A stretch of 64,000 bases of DNA from Sphingomonas sp. Leaf230 (GTDB lineage Bacteria > Pseudomonadota > Alphaproteobacteria > Sphingomonadales > Sphingomonadaceae): the NCBI RefSeq assembly GCF_001421745.1, contig NZ_LMKW01000001.1, positions 798,464 through 862,463 of the forward strand, written 5' to 3'. This document shows, piece by piece, positions 56,030 through 64,000 of the stretch; the first letter of the stretch is position 1, and each line of letters starts with the position of its first letter. The translations under genes and the position numbers were made by a program. Below the pieces are notes generated by a model that searched no databases, had not been told where the DNA came from, and was given only the letters and a program-made list of their open reading frames with translations.

Positions 56030-57458
56030 CGCCGGCAGGCTTGCGCGCCGGTGGCTGTACCTCGTGCACCGATGGGTCGGCATCGCCAGTTGCCTGTTCT
56101 TCGCGATGTGGTTCGGGTCGGGCCTGGTGATGCTGTACGTCCCCTATCCTTCGCTCTCGCCGACCGAAGCGCTGGCGAGAGCCGAGGCGATCGACTGGTC
56201 CGCCGTGACCGTGCCGCCGCCGCTCGATCGGGGGCGGTTGCCGCAAGACCTGCTGCTCGAGATGCGCGACGGAGTGCCGGTCTGGCGGAGCGAGGGCTGG
56301 GACGACGAGCGGCATACCGTTCCCGCAAGCAAGGGCCGGCATCTGGCTCCGGTGGACGCGGCTTATGCCGTCCGCGTCGCAAGCCGTTTCGGGCGAGCAC
56401 GCGTCCTGAATGTCGAGCGGATCATGCGGGACCAGTGGACGGTGTCGGGTGGTTTCGACCGGCATCGCCCGCTGTGGAAAGCGACATTGGAGGACGAGGG
56501 CGGCACCAACCTCTACGTGTCGTCTTCCACCGGCGGAATCGTCCAGTCGACCGACCGGACCGAGCGGTTCTGGAACTGGCTGGGGTCGGTGCCGCACTGG
56601 CTGTATCCGACCGTCCTGCGCCAGGACAACGCCGCCTGGCGACAGGTCGTCATGTGGGTTTCGGGGCCGTGTATCGCCGCGGCACTCGCCGGCATCTGGA
56701 TCGGTATCCTCCGCGCGCGCATCGGCACGCGCCGGTTCAAGGGTGGTCGGATGACACCGTATCGCGGGTGGATGCTCTGGCATCATCTCGCAGGGCTGGT
56801 CGGCGGCGGTTTCCTGATCGCGTGGATCTTCAGCGGATGGTTGTCGGTCAATCCCTGGCATTTGTTCCGAAGTGCGGAACCGGATGCGCGCGCGGTGCGG
56901 GCCTATGCTGCTGCTGGCGTGATGCCGGCCGTCCCCCTCGACCGGTTGCGCCATGTCGGCGCGGGAGCCGTCCGTGCGAGGATTACCGACTTTGCGGCGA
57001 CACCCCTCGTGGTGCTCGAGTATCCGGATGGTCGACGTCAGATCCTCGACGCCGCGACGCTCGTGCCGTCTCAACCAAAGCCAAATGCGATCGTTGCCGC
57101 CGCGCGGGTGCTTGTTGCCGGCACGCCGCCGGTGGCGATCGACCGGCTGACCGAGCCCGACGCCTATTGGTACGATTCCGGTGGTCTCCCTCGCCTACCG
57201 GTGCTCCGATTGCGCTTCGACGATCCTGCCGCGACGTGGCTGTACATTGACTCCGCGACCGGCGACGTGCTGGCCAGGCTCGATCGGCGCAGGCGGGCAT
57301 ACCGCTGGGTGTTCGACCTACTGCACAAATGGGATCTGAACATACTGACGCGGCATCGGCCGGCGTGGGACCTGCTGATCTGGCTTTTCTCGCTGGTTGG
57401 CATGGTGACGTCCGTCAGCGGCATCTGGCTCGGCTGGAAGCGTTTGCGACGCGGCTGA
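56016..57458 (+). CDS. PepSY-associated TM protein, partner of the TonB receptor
   Basis: A 480-residue inner-membrane protein. The GTG at 56016 overlaps the receptor by 14 bp. Hydrophobic segments lie at ~12-40 (RWVGIASCLFFAMWFGSGLVMLYV), ~215-240, ~270-295 and near the C-terminus (LLIWLFSLVGMVTSVSGIWLGW), with periplasmic PepSY-like segments between. Histidines in VHRWVG and WHHLAG match the PepSY-TM pattern, which in some members binds haem and reduces imported metal complexes. A reductase role for the imported ligand is inferred from this and from the operon. Confidence 0.85.
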   Translation: MPVSNAGRLARRWLYLVHRWVGIASCLFFAMWFGSGLVMLYVPYPSLSPTEALARAEAIDWSAVTVPPPLDRGRLPQDLLLEMRDGVPVWRSEGWDDERHTVPASKGRHLAPVDAAYAVRVASRFGRARVLNVERIMRDQWTVSGGFDRHRPLWKATLEDEGGTNLYVSSSTGGIVQSTDRTERFWNWLGSVPHWLYPTVLRQDNAAWRQVVMWVSGPCIAAALAGIWIGILRARIGTRRFKGGRMTPYRGWMLWHHLAGLVGGGFLIAWIFSGWLSVNPWHLFRSAEPDARAVRAYAAAGVMPAVPLDRLRHVGAGAVRARITDFAATPLVVLEYPDGRRQILDAATLVPSQPKPNAIVAAARVLVAGTPPVAIDRLTEPDAYWYDSGGLPRLPVLRLRFDDPAATWLYIDSATGDVLARLDRRRRAYRWVFDLLHKWDLNILTRHRPAWDLLIWLFSLVGMVTSVSGIWLGWKRLRRG

Positions 57459-57522
57459 TCTGGGCTGTGACGGGACGTTTCGTCCACGTGACAGCGCCAC
57501 CGCGAGCGCGTAGTCGTGCGCC

Positions 57523-57948
57523 GTGGCAGCACTCCGTCGCCTTCTCCTGGACCATCGCCAACTGGCGGCGTGGGTGCTTGCGTGCGCGCTGGCGATGAAG
57601 ATCCTGATGCCCGCCGGGTTCATGCCGGTCGTCTCCGGGGGACGCGTGACGATCGAGATCTGCGGCGGCATCGCGCCCGCGCAGACGGTAATGGCACCGA
57701 TGATGGCGATGACGATGCCGGGCATGGCGCATCATTCGGGCAAGTCCGATCATCAGGAGCGGGAGATGCCCTGCGCCTTTTCCGGCCTGACCGCGCCGTC
57801 GCTGGCAGCGGTCGATCCGGTGCTGCTGGCGATCGCCATCGCGTTCATCGTCGGCCTCGTCCGCCACGTGAGAACCGCGGTACCGATCGCCGCGCAACCC
57901 TATCTTCGGCCACCCTTGCGAGGCCCCCCGCCCTTCCCCGCTGCGTGA
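57523..57948 (+). CDS. DUF2946-like protein with His/Met-rich segment
   Basis: A 141-residue protein starting at GTG 57523 (an ATG lies further in). It has an N-terminal membrane segment, a VTIEICGG motif, a Met/His-rich stretch (MMAMTMPGMAHHSGKSDH), a second hydrophobic segment and the ending YLRPPLRGPPPF common in DUF2946 proteins. The Met/His stretch resembles copper- or cobalt-binding sequences. It lies 65 bp after the PepSY gene and before a second receptor, so it is probably part of the metal or corrinoid uptake set. Its function is unproven. Confidence 0.7.
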   Translation: MAALRRLLLDHRQLAAWVLACALAMKILMPAGFMPVVSGGRVTIEICGGIAPAQTVMAPMMAMTMPGMAHHSGKSDHQEREMPCAFSGLTAPSLAAVDPVLLAIAIAFIVGLVRHVRTAVPIAAQPYLRPPLRGPPPFPAA

Positions 57949-58056
57949 TCCGTCGGTCTCCGGACCGGGCGCGATCACGATGCTTCGGCTGGACCGCCAC
58001 CTCAGCGGAACGGCCCGTACGCACGCGGCTTGCCCGCGGGAGATTAGGGCATCCGA

Positions 58057-58076
58057 TCCGCACCTCGATGTGCGGA
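58057..58076 (+). promoter_or_regulatory. Leader hairpin before the second TonB receptor
   Basis: TCCGCAC-CTCGAT-GTGCGGA forms a perfect 7-bp stem 20 bases before the receptor ATG. There is no U-run, so it is more likely a translation or stability element than a terminator. Confidence 0.35.
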
Positions 58077-58096
58077 CGGGTCCAGCAGGGATTCAC

Positions 58097-60322
58097 ATGT
58101 TCAAAACCATAGCTTTCGCGTCGGCATCGATCGTCGCGTTCTCGGGGACCGCGCACGCGTCTGACAAGGAGGACGCGATCGACAAGAAGGCCGAGATCGT
58201 CGTCACCGGCCAGCGCGACCAGCTAAAGCTTGATCGCAAGTCGGATACCGGCAGCCGCCTTGGCCTGTCGGTGCGCGAGACACCCGCGACCGTTGAGACG
58301 CTGACGCAGGCGGACATGCAGGTGCAAGGCTTGCGCACCGCACGCGAGGCCTTCAACAGCGTCGTCGGCGCGATCGCGGGCAACGTCCCCGGCAACCCCG
58401 CGGTCGTGACGTTGCGCGGCTTTTCGGGAGGCGCCGTTTCGATCCTTCAGGACGGCGTCCGTATCTCCACCTCGACCGTGGTCCAGCGCGATACCAATGT
58501 GTGGCATTTCGATCGGATCGAAGTGATCAAGGGGCCAGCCTCGGTGCTCTACGGCGAAGGCGCGCTGGCCGGAGTCATCAACAAGGTCACGCGCAAGCCG
58601 ACGTTCGACGGGGACCATCTCGACGGCTTGCTGAGCGTCGGCAGCTTCGAAACGGTGAACGCCGCCAGCGGCGTGAACCTGAAACTGTCGGACACCGTCG
58701 CGGTCCGCGCGGACGCGAGCTACATGCATTCCGACAGCCTGTACGACGTCGACGACAATGCGACGCGCTCGGTCGGACTGACGGGCAGCATCCTGTTCAG
58801 GCCATCGGCCGATTTGAGCCTGCTCTTTGCCGTCGACCATTACGAAGACCGGTACGACAGCAGCTATCAAGGGCTGCCGTTCGTCTCCGCCGCCGTCGCG
58901 CGCGATCCGAGCGACGCATTACGTAGCCAGAACGGCATGGTGCTCGACAAGGCGCTGCGCCGTCGCAACTATAATCCGTACGGCGCCTATTCCGGGGCAC
59001 GCGACACGACGCTGCGGTCGCGGATCGATTATGCGATCGGCGGCGGCTGGTCGGTTGCGAACGACTTCACCTGGTATCACGCCAAGCGCGACTTCGTGCT
59101 GAGTGGCGATCAGAACTTTACCGCCCCCACCGCCGCCTTCTCCAATGGCAGCTTCGCGCGGTCGGTCCAGCGGATCTACCACGACCACAAATTCTGGAAC
59201 GAGCGGCTCGTGATCGCCAACGACAGCGTGATCGCAGGACTGCGCAACCGGTTCAGTCTGGGCGGCGAATATAACGACACGAATTTCGTCAATCCGCGCC
59301 AGCAAAGCCCGGTCGGTGGCAATGCGGCCGTGCGGATCGCGAACGTCGATCCGTTCGCGCCGATCGTCGGCGTATTCCCGGCCAGCGATGCCGCCTATTC
59401 AACGACCAACGTCGTCTATGACTCGAAGCTCAAGACGGCGTCGGTGTTCGCCGAGGATGCGCTGAACCTGACTCCGGGCTGGCTGCTGGTCGGCGGCGCG
59501 CGGTACGATCACATCGACCTGACCCGCGTCATCACCAACCTCAACGCGAACGGCGCTGTGACGCGGGGCACCCCGACCTATGATCCGTTCTCGTGGCGGA
59601 TCGGCACGACCTACGACCTTACGCCCGGTATCACCGTGTACTGCCAGTACACGACCGCAGTCACGCCGGTATCGTCGATCCTGCTCCAGTCGATCGTCAA
59701 CACGACCTACAAACTGACCACGGGCCGTTCGTACGAAGTCGGTTTCAAGGCCTCCGCGTTCGCCAAGCGGCTGACGATGACCGGCGCCGCATACCGGATC
59801 GAGCAGACCAACATCCTCACGCGCGATCCGAACAATCCGCAGCAAGCCATTCAAGGCGGCGAGCAATCGTCGCAGGGCGTCGAGCTCAACATCGGCGCGG
59901 CGGTGACCGATGCGCTTTCGCTATCGGCGGGCGCTGCCTACACCGATGCGCAGTACGACCAGTTGAGCGAGCTGATCGCCGGCATTCGCATCGACCGCGC
60001 CGGCAACCGACCGATCAACACGCCCTCGACCACCGTCAGTGGTTCGGCGCTCTACACGATCAAAGCTATCCCGGTGACGCTTGGCGGGTTCGTCCGCCAC
60101 GTGTCCGGCTTCTATACCGACACCGCCAACAGCTATTTCGTCCGTGGCCATACGACCATCGATGCGTCGATCAGCTATCAAGTCGCACCGCAAGCCTCGG
60201 TGTCGGTCCGCGGTCGCAACCTGACGGACGCGTTCTACGGCGAGTATTCGGGATACCCGACGACCAACGTCTATATCGGTGCGCCACGCAGCGTCGAAAT
60301 CGCGCTTTCCACGCATTTCTGA
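58097..60322 (+). CDS. TonB-dependent siderophore-type receptor
   Basis: A 741-residue receptor. A signal peptide (MFKTIAFASASIVAFSGTAHA) precedes EIVVTGQRDQLKLDRKSDTGSRLGLSVRETPATVETL, the plug start typical of TonB-siderophore receptors, then GFSGGAVSILQDGVRI and RIEVIKGPASVLYGEGALAGVINKVTRKP. The barrel ends APRSVEIALSTHF. AGGGA lies before the ATG at 58097. It is 14 bp upstream of a second PepSY protein and appears to be a second receptor/reductase pair in the same locus as the riboswitch-controlled pair. Confidence 0.92.
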   Translation: MFKTIAFASASIVAFSGTAHASDKEDAIDKKAEIVVTGQRDQLKLDRKSDTGSRLGLSVRETPATVETLTQADMQVQGLRTAREAFNSVVGAIAGNVPGNPAVVTLRGFSGGAVSILQDGVRISTSTVVQRDTNVWHFDRIEVIKGPASVLYGEGALAGVINKVTRKPTFDGDHLDGLLSVGSFETVNAASGVNLKLSDTVAVRADASYMHSDSLYDVDDNATRSVGLTGSILFRPSADLSLLFAVDHYEDRYDSSYQGLPFVSAAVARDPSDALRSQNGMVLDKALRRRNYNPYGAYSGARDTTLRSRIDYAIGGGWSVANDFTWYHAKRDFVLSGDQNFTAPTAAFSNGSFARSVQRIYHDHKFWNERLVIANDSVIAGLRNRFSLGGEYNDTNFVNPRQQSPVGGNAAVRIANVDPFAPIVGVFPASDAAYSTTNVVYDSKLKTASVFAEDALNLTPGWLLVGGARYDHIDLTRVITNLNANGAVTRGTPTYDPFSWRIGTTYDLTPGITVYCQYTTAVTPVSSILLQSIVNTTYKLTTGRSYEVGFKASAFAKRLTMTGAAYRIEQTNILTRDPNNPQQAIQGGEQSSQGVELNIGAAVTDALSLSAGAAYTDAQYDQLSELIAGIRIDRAGNRPINTPSTTVSGSALYTIKAIPVTLGGFVRHVSGFYTDTANSYFVRGHTTIDASISYQVAPQASVSVRGRNLTDAFYGEYSGYPTTNVYIGAPRSVEIALSTHF

Positions 60323-60336
60323 GCAGGGGTTTCCAG

Positions 60337-61719
60337 ATGGCATTCACCGGTTCGGTCGATCCGAAAGCATACCGCGCACTGTGGCGCTGGCATTTCTATG
60401 CCGGCCTCATCGTCGCGCCCTTCCTGCTGATCCTGGCGGTCACGGGCTCGATCTATCTGTTCAACGACGAGATCGACGATGCGCTGTATCCGGCGCAGCG
60501 CTTCGTCGCGGTCCATGCAACGCAGATGCCGCCGTCGCGGATGATCGATGCCGCGCTAAAGGCGCATCCGGGAGCAGCGACCCGGATCGACCTGCCGGGT
60601 GCGCCCAATCGCTCGGCGGTCGTCTTCGTCACCCCCGATCACGGCGAGCCGCTCCGCGTGGCCGTCGATCCGGGGACGGGGCGCGTGCTCGGCTCGACGA
60701 TCTATACCCGCACGCTGGTAGGGTTCGCTGACGAGATGCACGGATCGCTGACGCTCGGCACGGTCGGCGATCGGATCGTCGAGCTTGCCGCCTGCTGGGC
60801 GCTCGTCCTGATCGTCACCGGACTGTATCTGTTGTGGCCGCGCGGGCGTGGTGGGCTCGGCGGTATCCTCTATCCCAGGCTCGGCGCGAGGGGACGCCTG
60901 TTCTGGCGCGACCTGCACGCGGTGATCGGCGTCTGGTCCGTCGCGTTCATCGCGTTCCTGTTGCTGACCGGCCTCCCCTGGGCGGGGATCCAGGGCGACC
61001 TGCTCAACCGCGGCACCGCGGCGCTCGGCATCGGCTATCCGGCATCGAACCGCACGCATAATGCGCCAGCGAGCGTGCCGATGAAGACCGCACTCGGTGA
61101 AGCACCGTGGACGATGGAACTCGCACCGATGCCGACATCGACGGCATCCTCCGAGCATGCCGGTCATGCCGGCCACGAGATGACCATGGCGGTCCGCGAC
61201 GATGCGGCGGTGGCCGGGATCGACCGGATCGCAACCTCAGTGACGCGCGATTACCACGTCGCGGGTGCGTATCGCCTGTTCCTGCCGAGCGGACCGACGG
61301 GCGTCTATACGGCCTACACCTATCCCGATCAGCCGCAGGGGCAGCGTACGCTGTACTTCAATCGCTGGACCGGCGGGCTGATCCGCGAGGTCGGCTACCC
61401 TGAGTATGGCTGGGCGGCGAAGGCGATCGAGCTAGGCGTCCAGCTGCACATGGGGAATTACTTCGGGCTGGCGAACCAGCTCGTGATGTTGGCGACCTGC
61501 CTCGCGATCGTGCTGCTCGTGATCAGCGGTGTCGTGATGTGGTGGAAACGCCGCCCGACGGGCCGCCTTGCCGCGCCAGCGCGCGTCTCCCCGGCTAGGA
61601 TCAAGGGCGCGGTCGCCATCCTGATTCTCGCCGGGATACTATTCCCGATCCTGGGAATGTCGGTGATCGTGATCTTCCTGCTCGACCGGCTGGTATTGCT
61701 CGCGGCGGTGAGGCGATAG
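60337..61719 (+). CDS. PepSY-associated TM protein, second copy
   Basis: A 460-residue inner-membrane protein with the full PepSY-TM pattern. TM1 lies in ALWRWHFYAGLIVAPFLLILAVTGSIYLFNDEIDD, TM2 in IVELAACWALVLIVTGLYLLWPRG, TM3 in FWRDLHAVIGVWSVAFIAFLLLTGLPW, and two more segments are at the C-terminus. The family histidines (RWHFYAG, DLHAV, QLHMGNYFG) are kept. A periplasmic stretch HAGHAGHEMTM may bind metal. The frame upstream overlaps the receptor gene and is a shadow. Reduction or release of an imported metal chelate is inferred. Confidence 0.88.
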   Translation: MAFTGSVDPKAYRALWRWHFYAGLIVAPFLLILAVTGSIYLFNDEIDDALYPAQRFVAVHATQMPPSRMIDAALKAHPGAATRIDLPGAPNRSAVVFVTPDHGEPLRVAVDPGTGRVLGSTIYTRTLVGFADEMHGSLTLGTVGDRIVELAACWALVLIVTGLYLLWPRGRGGLGGILYPRLGARGRLFWRDLHAVIGVWSVAFIAFLLLTGLPWAGIQGDLLNRGTAALGIGYPASNRTHNAPASVPMKTALGEAPWTMELAPMPTSTASSEHAGHAGHEMTMAVRDDAAVAGIDRIATSVTRDYHVAGAYRLFLPSGPTGVYTAYTYPDQPQGQRTLYFNRWTGGLIREVGYPEYGWAAKAIELGVQLHMGNYFGLANQLVMLATCLAIVLLVISGVVMWWKRRPTGRLAAPARVSPARIKGAVAILILAGILFPILGMSVIVIFLLDRLVLLAAVRR

Positions 61720-62267
61720 CGGAACGATCGAGGATAGCTGAGGCACGCTATTGCGCTACGGCCGCGAAACAGTCGGTGGCGGGCGTACCGTGCCCCCGCG
61801 TGCGAGGTATGCTGATCACGCACCGTAGCTGTGGCGGCATAACCACTTCCAGCAACAGCATACCGCTGCCTACCGTCCCGACTGACAGTATCCCCCTGCT
61901 CTTTACGTCAACGTCATCTACACGCTCACGTAACGGGCCCCAGTCACGCCCACGACTGCTACTCCACTGCAATAGTTGTAAATTAATGATCAATTAAGCA
62001 TACATTTATCTTGTAATTGATCTTAGTAACATACATAGATCAAGTATGGTGGAATAGGCCAAGCGTTGCGAACGTCGCGACGGACCGTTTCAGCCCCATG
62101 ATGCCTGTTTGCATACAGACTCTTGAGACCCGATCATAATCGGGCTCCAGTGTCTTCGAAGGCTTCGTCCTTGCTTCGGACGCTCTCCCCACATTCATTG
62201 AACATGGCTCCCGCTGCTGCGGATGGGAGACCCGTGCCTTCCATCCGCGGTGACTTTCGAGGTGTTC
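61720..62267. other. AT-rich regulatory region before the two-partner secretion locus
   Basis: No gene is recognised in these ~550 bases. Around 61970-62060 the sequence becomes strongly AT-rich and contains repeated GATCA/TGATC-type words (for example TTAATGATCAATTAA at 61982), typical of a regulated promoter bound by nucleoid proteins or a LuxR/TetR-type regulator. A hairpin CCCGATCATAATCGGG lies at 62131-62146 in the likely leader. Confidence 0.4.
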
Positions 62268-63226
62268 ATGTACAAGTCGACCCTTTGGGCGGCCGCGCTT
62301 GCGGCTGTGAGCCCGGCTGCCTTGCTGATTTCGACGCAATCTCCGGGCTCGCCTACGGTCGCGCATCGTACCAGGCACCGATCGGCCAGGTCACGCTGGG
62401 CGTCGCGTTCGCGCATCTCGAATACTCGCTGGGCAAGGAATTCGACAGCCTCGACGGCAGCGGCAACGCCGATGTCGCCAGCGTCTATGCCAGCTATCCG
62501 CTGATCCGGTCGCGCGACAACAATCTGTACGTGACGCTCGGCGGCGACGTGAAGTGGTTCGAGGACAAGATCGGCATCGTCGATGTCACCACTTTCCGCC
62601 GCGCGCAGGTCGTCACCGCAGGACTGAGCGGCGACGAGCACGACACGCTTCTAGGTGGCGGCTGGAGCGCATATTCGCTGAGCTATTCGGTCGGCAATCT
62701 CGACATTCGCGGCGCCTATGAGCGTTCGGTCGACGCGCTGACCGCACGCACCGACGGCAGCTACGGGAAGGTCCAGTTCAGCTTCGCGCGGTTGCAGACG
62801 ATCGCCGGCCCGCTCTCGCTGTTCGCCTCCGCCCGCGGGCAGATCGCGTTCAGCAACCTCGACATCTCCGAGAAGATGGAGCTGGGCGGCGCCTATGCCG
62901 TCCGCGCCTATCCCGAGGGCGAGGCATACGGCGACCAGGGTTACGTCGCCACCGCCGAGGCGCGACTGGCCTTGCCGCAGGTCGTTCCGGGTGCGCTTCA
63001 GCTGTTCGGGTTCGTCGACGTCGGCGAGGTCGATTACGTCAAGCACCCGTATTTTGACGGATCGAACCATGCGAAGCGCAGCGCATACGGCGCCGGCCTG
63101 AGCTGGGCGGGGCCGTACGGTATCGCCGCCAAGGCGACCTATGCGCGAAAGCTCGGCGACGAGGACGCGACGTCGGCCCCCGACAAGTCGGGCCGCGCCT
63201 GGTTCCAGCTCTCGAAGACCTTCTGA
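62268..63226 (+). pseudogene. tpsB (ShlB/FhaC-type transporter), internally deleted and frameshifted
   Basis: GAGGTG precedes the ATG at 62268, which begins a signal peptide (MYKSTLWAAALAAVSPAALL). That frame soon turns to nonsense and stops at 62504. From about 62325 another frame (open to 63226) gives a clear TpsB barrel: GLAYGRASYQAPIGQVTLGVAFAHLEYSLGKEF, SYPLIRSRDNNLY, AYPEGEAYGDQGYVATAEARLALP and the terminal GRAWFQLSKTF. A normal TpsB has ~550 residues with a signal, two POTRA domains and a 16-strand barrel; the POTRA domains and about half the barrel are missing. An out-of-frame deletion is inferred; a sequencing or assembly fault is the alternative. Confidence 0.7.
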
Positions 63227-63282
63227 GCGCACCAGCCCCCCCCAAATTCAGCGGCCATCCGCCGCCACCGAGGATACCGCAC

Positions 63283-64000
63283 ATGACCCCCATCCCTTCG
63301 TCGATCAGAAACACCAGTCGTCCCGCCCCCACCGTCACGCGCACGCGGCGCGGCGGGCTGTTCGGCACGACCGGCCTCGCACGGTTCGCCTGGCTGATCG
63401 GGTTCAGCCTCGCCGGCACGGTGGTGGCACGCCCGGTCGAGGCGCAGACGCTGCCGACGGGCGGCGAAGTCGTCGCGGGCCAGGCGAGCATCGCCACTGG
63501 TACCAAGTCGCTCACCGTGACGCAGACCAGCGACCGCGCGGCGATCAACTGGCAGTCCTTCTCGATCGGCAAGGGCAAGAGCGTCGTCTTCGAGCAGCCG
63601 ACCAGCAGCTCGGTCGCACTGAACCGCGTGCTTGGTTCGGACCCGTCGGTGATCCTCGGCAACCTGTCGGCGAACGGGAAGGTGTTCCTGGTCAACGCGA
63701 ACGGCATCCTGTTCGGCCAGACCGCCAACGTCAACGTCGGCGGCCTCGTGGCCTCGACGCTAAACATCTCCGACGCCGATTTCCTCGCAGGCAAGAACAG
63801 TTTCGCAGGGACAAGCGGTGCGAGCGTTCAGAACGACGGCACGATCACCGCGAAGAACGGGTATGTCGCGCTGCTTGGCGCGAACGTCGGTAACGGCGGC
63901 ACGATCAAGGCGAACTTCGGTACGGTCGTGTTGGCGGGCGGCGAGGCGATCACGCTCGACGTGGCGGGCGACGGGCTGCTCAACGTCGCGGTCGACAAGG
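63283..64000 (+). CDS. TpsA-type filamentous haemagglutinin/adhesin, 3' partial
   Basis: The frame runs off the right edge; 239 residues are visible. A long signal peptide (to about ARPVEAQ) is followed by the TPS secretion domain: LPTGGEVVAGQASIATGTKSLTV, DRAAINWQSFSIGKGKSVVFEQP, NRVLGSDPSVILGNLSANGKVFLVNANGILFG and beta-helix repeats (TITAKNGYVALLGANVGNGGTI). The usual NPNG motif reads NANGI here. Known role: a large secreted adhesin or exoprotein exported through its TpsB partner, which is the damaged gene just upstream. GAGGATA precedes the ATG. Confidence 0.9.
   Translation, partial: MTPIPSSIRNTSRPAPTVTRTRRGGLFGTTGLARFAWLIGFSLAGTVVARPVEAQTLPTGGEVVAGQASIATGTKSLTVTQTSDRAAINWQSFSIGKGKSVVFEQPTSSSVALNRVLGSDPSVILGNLSANGKVFLVNANGILFGQTANVNVGGLVASTLNISDADFLAGKNSFAGTSGASVQNDGTITAKNGYVALLGANVGNGGTIKANFGTVVLAGGEAITLDVAGDGLLNVAVDK

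Noticed and set aside
1..64000. CRISPR arrays, prophage or insertion sequences
   Set aside because: No regularly spaced direct repeats, integrases, transposases or phage structural genes were seen. The long repeats present are inverted and solitary.

Overview
The window is about 64 kb of GC-rich DNA from an alphaproteobacterium, most probably Sphingomonas or a close relative. The evidence is the many TonB-dependent receptors, the sphingomonad-style gene families and codon use, and the long GC-rich inverted repeats that end many genes. This is an inference from gene content; no rRNA or other taxonomic marker is present. I saw no tRNA, rRNA, CRISPR array, transposase or prophage gene. The window cuts a gene at each end: a DNA glycosylase at the left and a filamentous-haemagglutinin-like TpsA at the right.

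Layout. (1) 0-2.2 kb: end of a DNA glycosylase, a DUF1993 protein, a DedA membrane protein and a small lipoprotein in a low-GC patch. (2) 2.3-15.2 kb: a probable phosphorus island. A minus-strand run holds a desaturase, a PhnD-like binding protein, a serine acetyltransferase, a class C26 amidotransferase and a TonB receptor. Next to it are PhoD and, divergently, a TonB receptor with PhoX. Pho-box-like repeats lie between PhoD and the receptor, and a weaker one lies before the desaturase operon. (3) 15.5-26 kb: fatty acid and acetate use. FadD and a MerR regulator face FadA and FadB across a shared palindrome, followed by DUF2147, FadL, a gamma-carbonic anhydrase and malate synthase G. (4) 26-31 kb: a LysR regulator, then tyrosine/homogentisate catabolism (MarR regulator, HppD, HmgA, MaiA) ending with a small Rieske protein. 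(5) 31-37 kb: TrhO, then a complete set of counterparts of the E. coli yjfIJKLMC genes arranged as two divergent arms, with an ankyrin protein added.

(6) 37-46 kb: a glutathione transferase, a dihydrolipoyl dehydrogenase-like enzyme, the periplasmic aldehyde oxidase PaoABC, a nitronate monooxygenase and PoxB. (7) 46.4-53.3 kb: a plant-polysaccharide operon of GH5 mannanase/mannosidase, CE2 acetylesterase, GH3 and GH9. (8) 53.3-61.7 kb: a cobalamin riboswitch leads TonB receptor, PepSY protein, DUF2946, TonB receptor, PepSY protein, probably an uptake system for a corrinoid or metal chelate. (9) 61.7-64 kb: a two-partner secretion locus whose transporter gene looks broken: a signal peptide is joined out of frame to the C-terminal half of the barrel.

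The strongest leads for new biology are the five-gene desaturase/PhnD/SAT/C26/TonB operon, the riboswitch-led double TonB/PepSY locus, the divergent yjf-like membrane-stress cluster, and the damaged tpsB beside an apparently intact start of tpsA.
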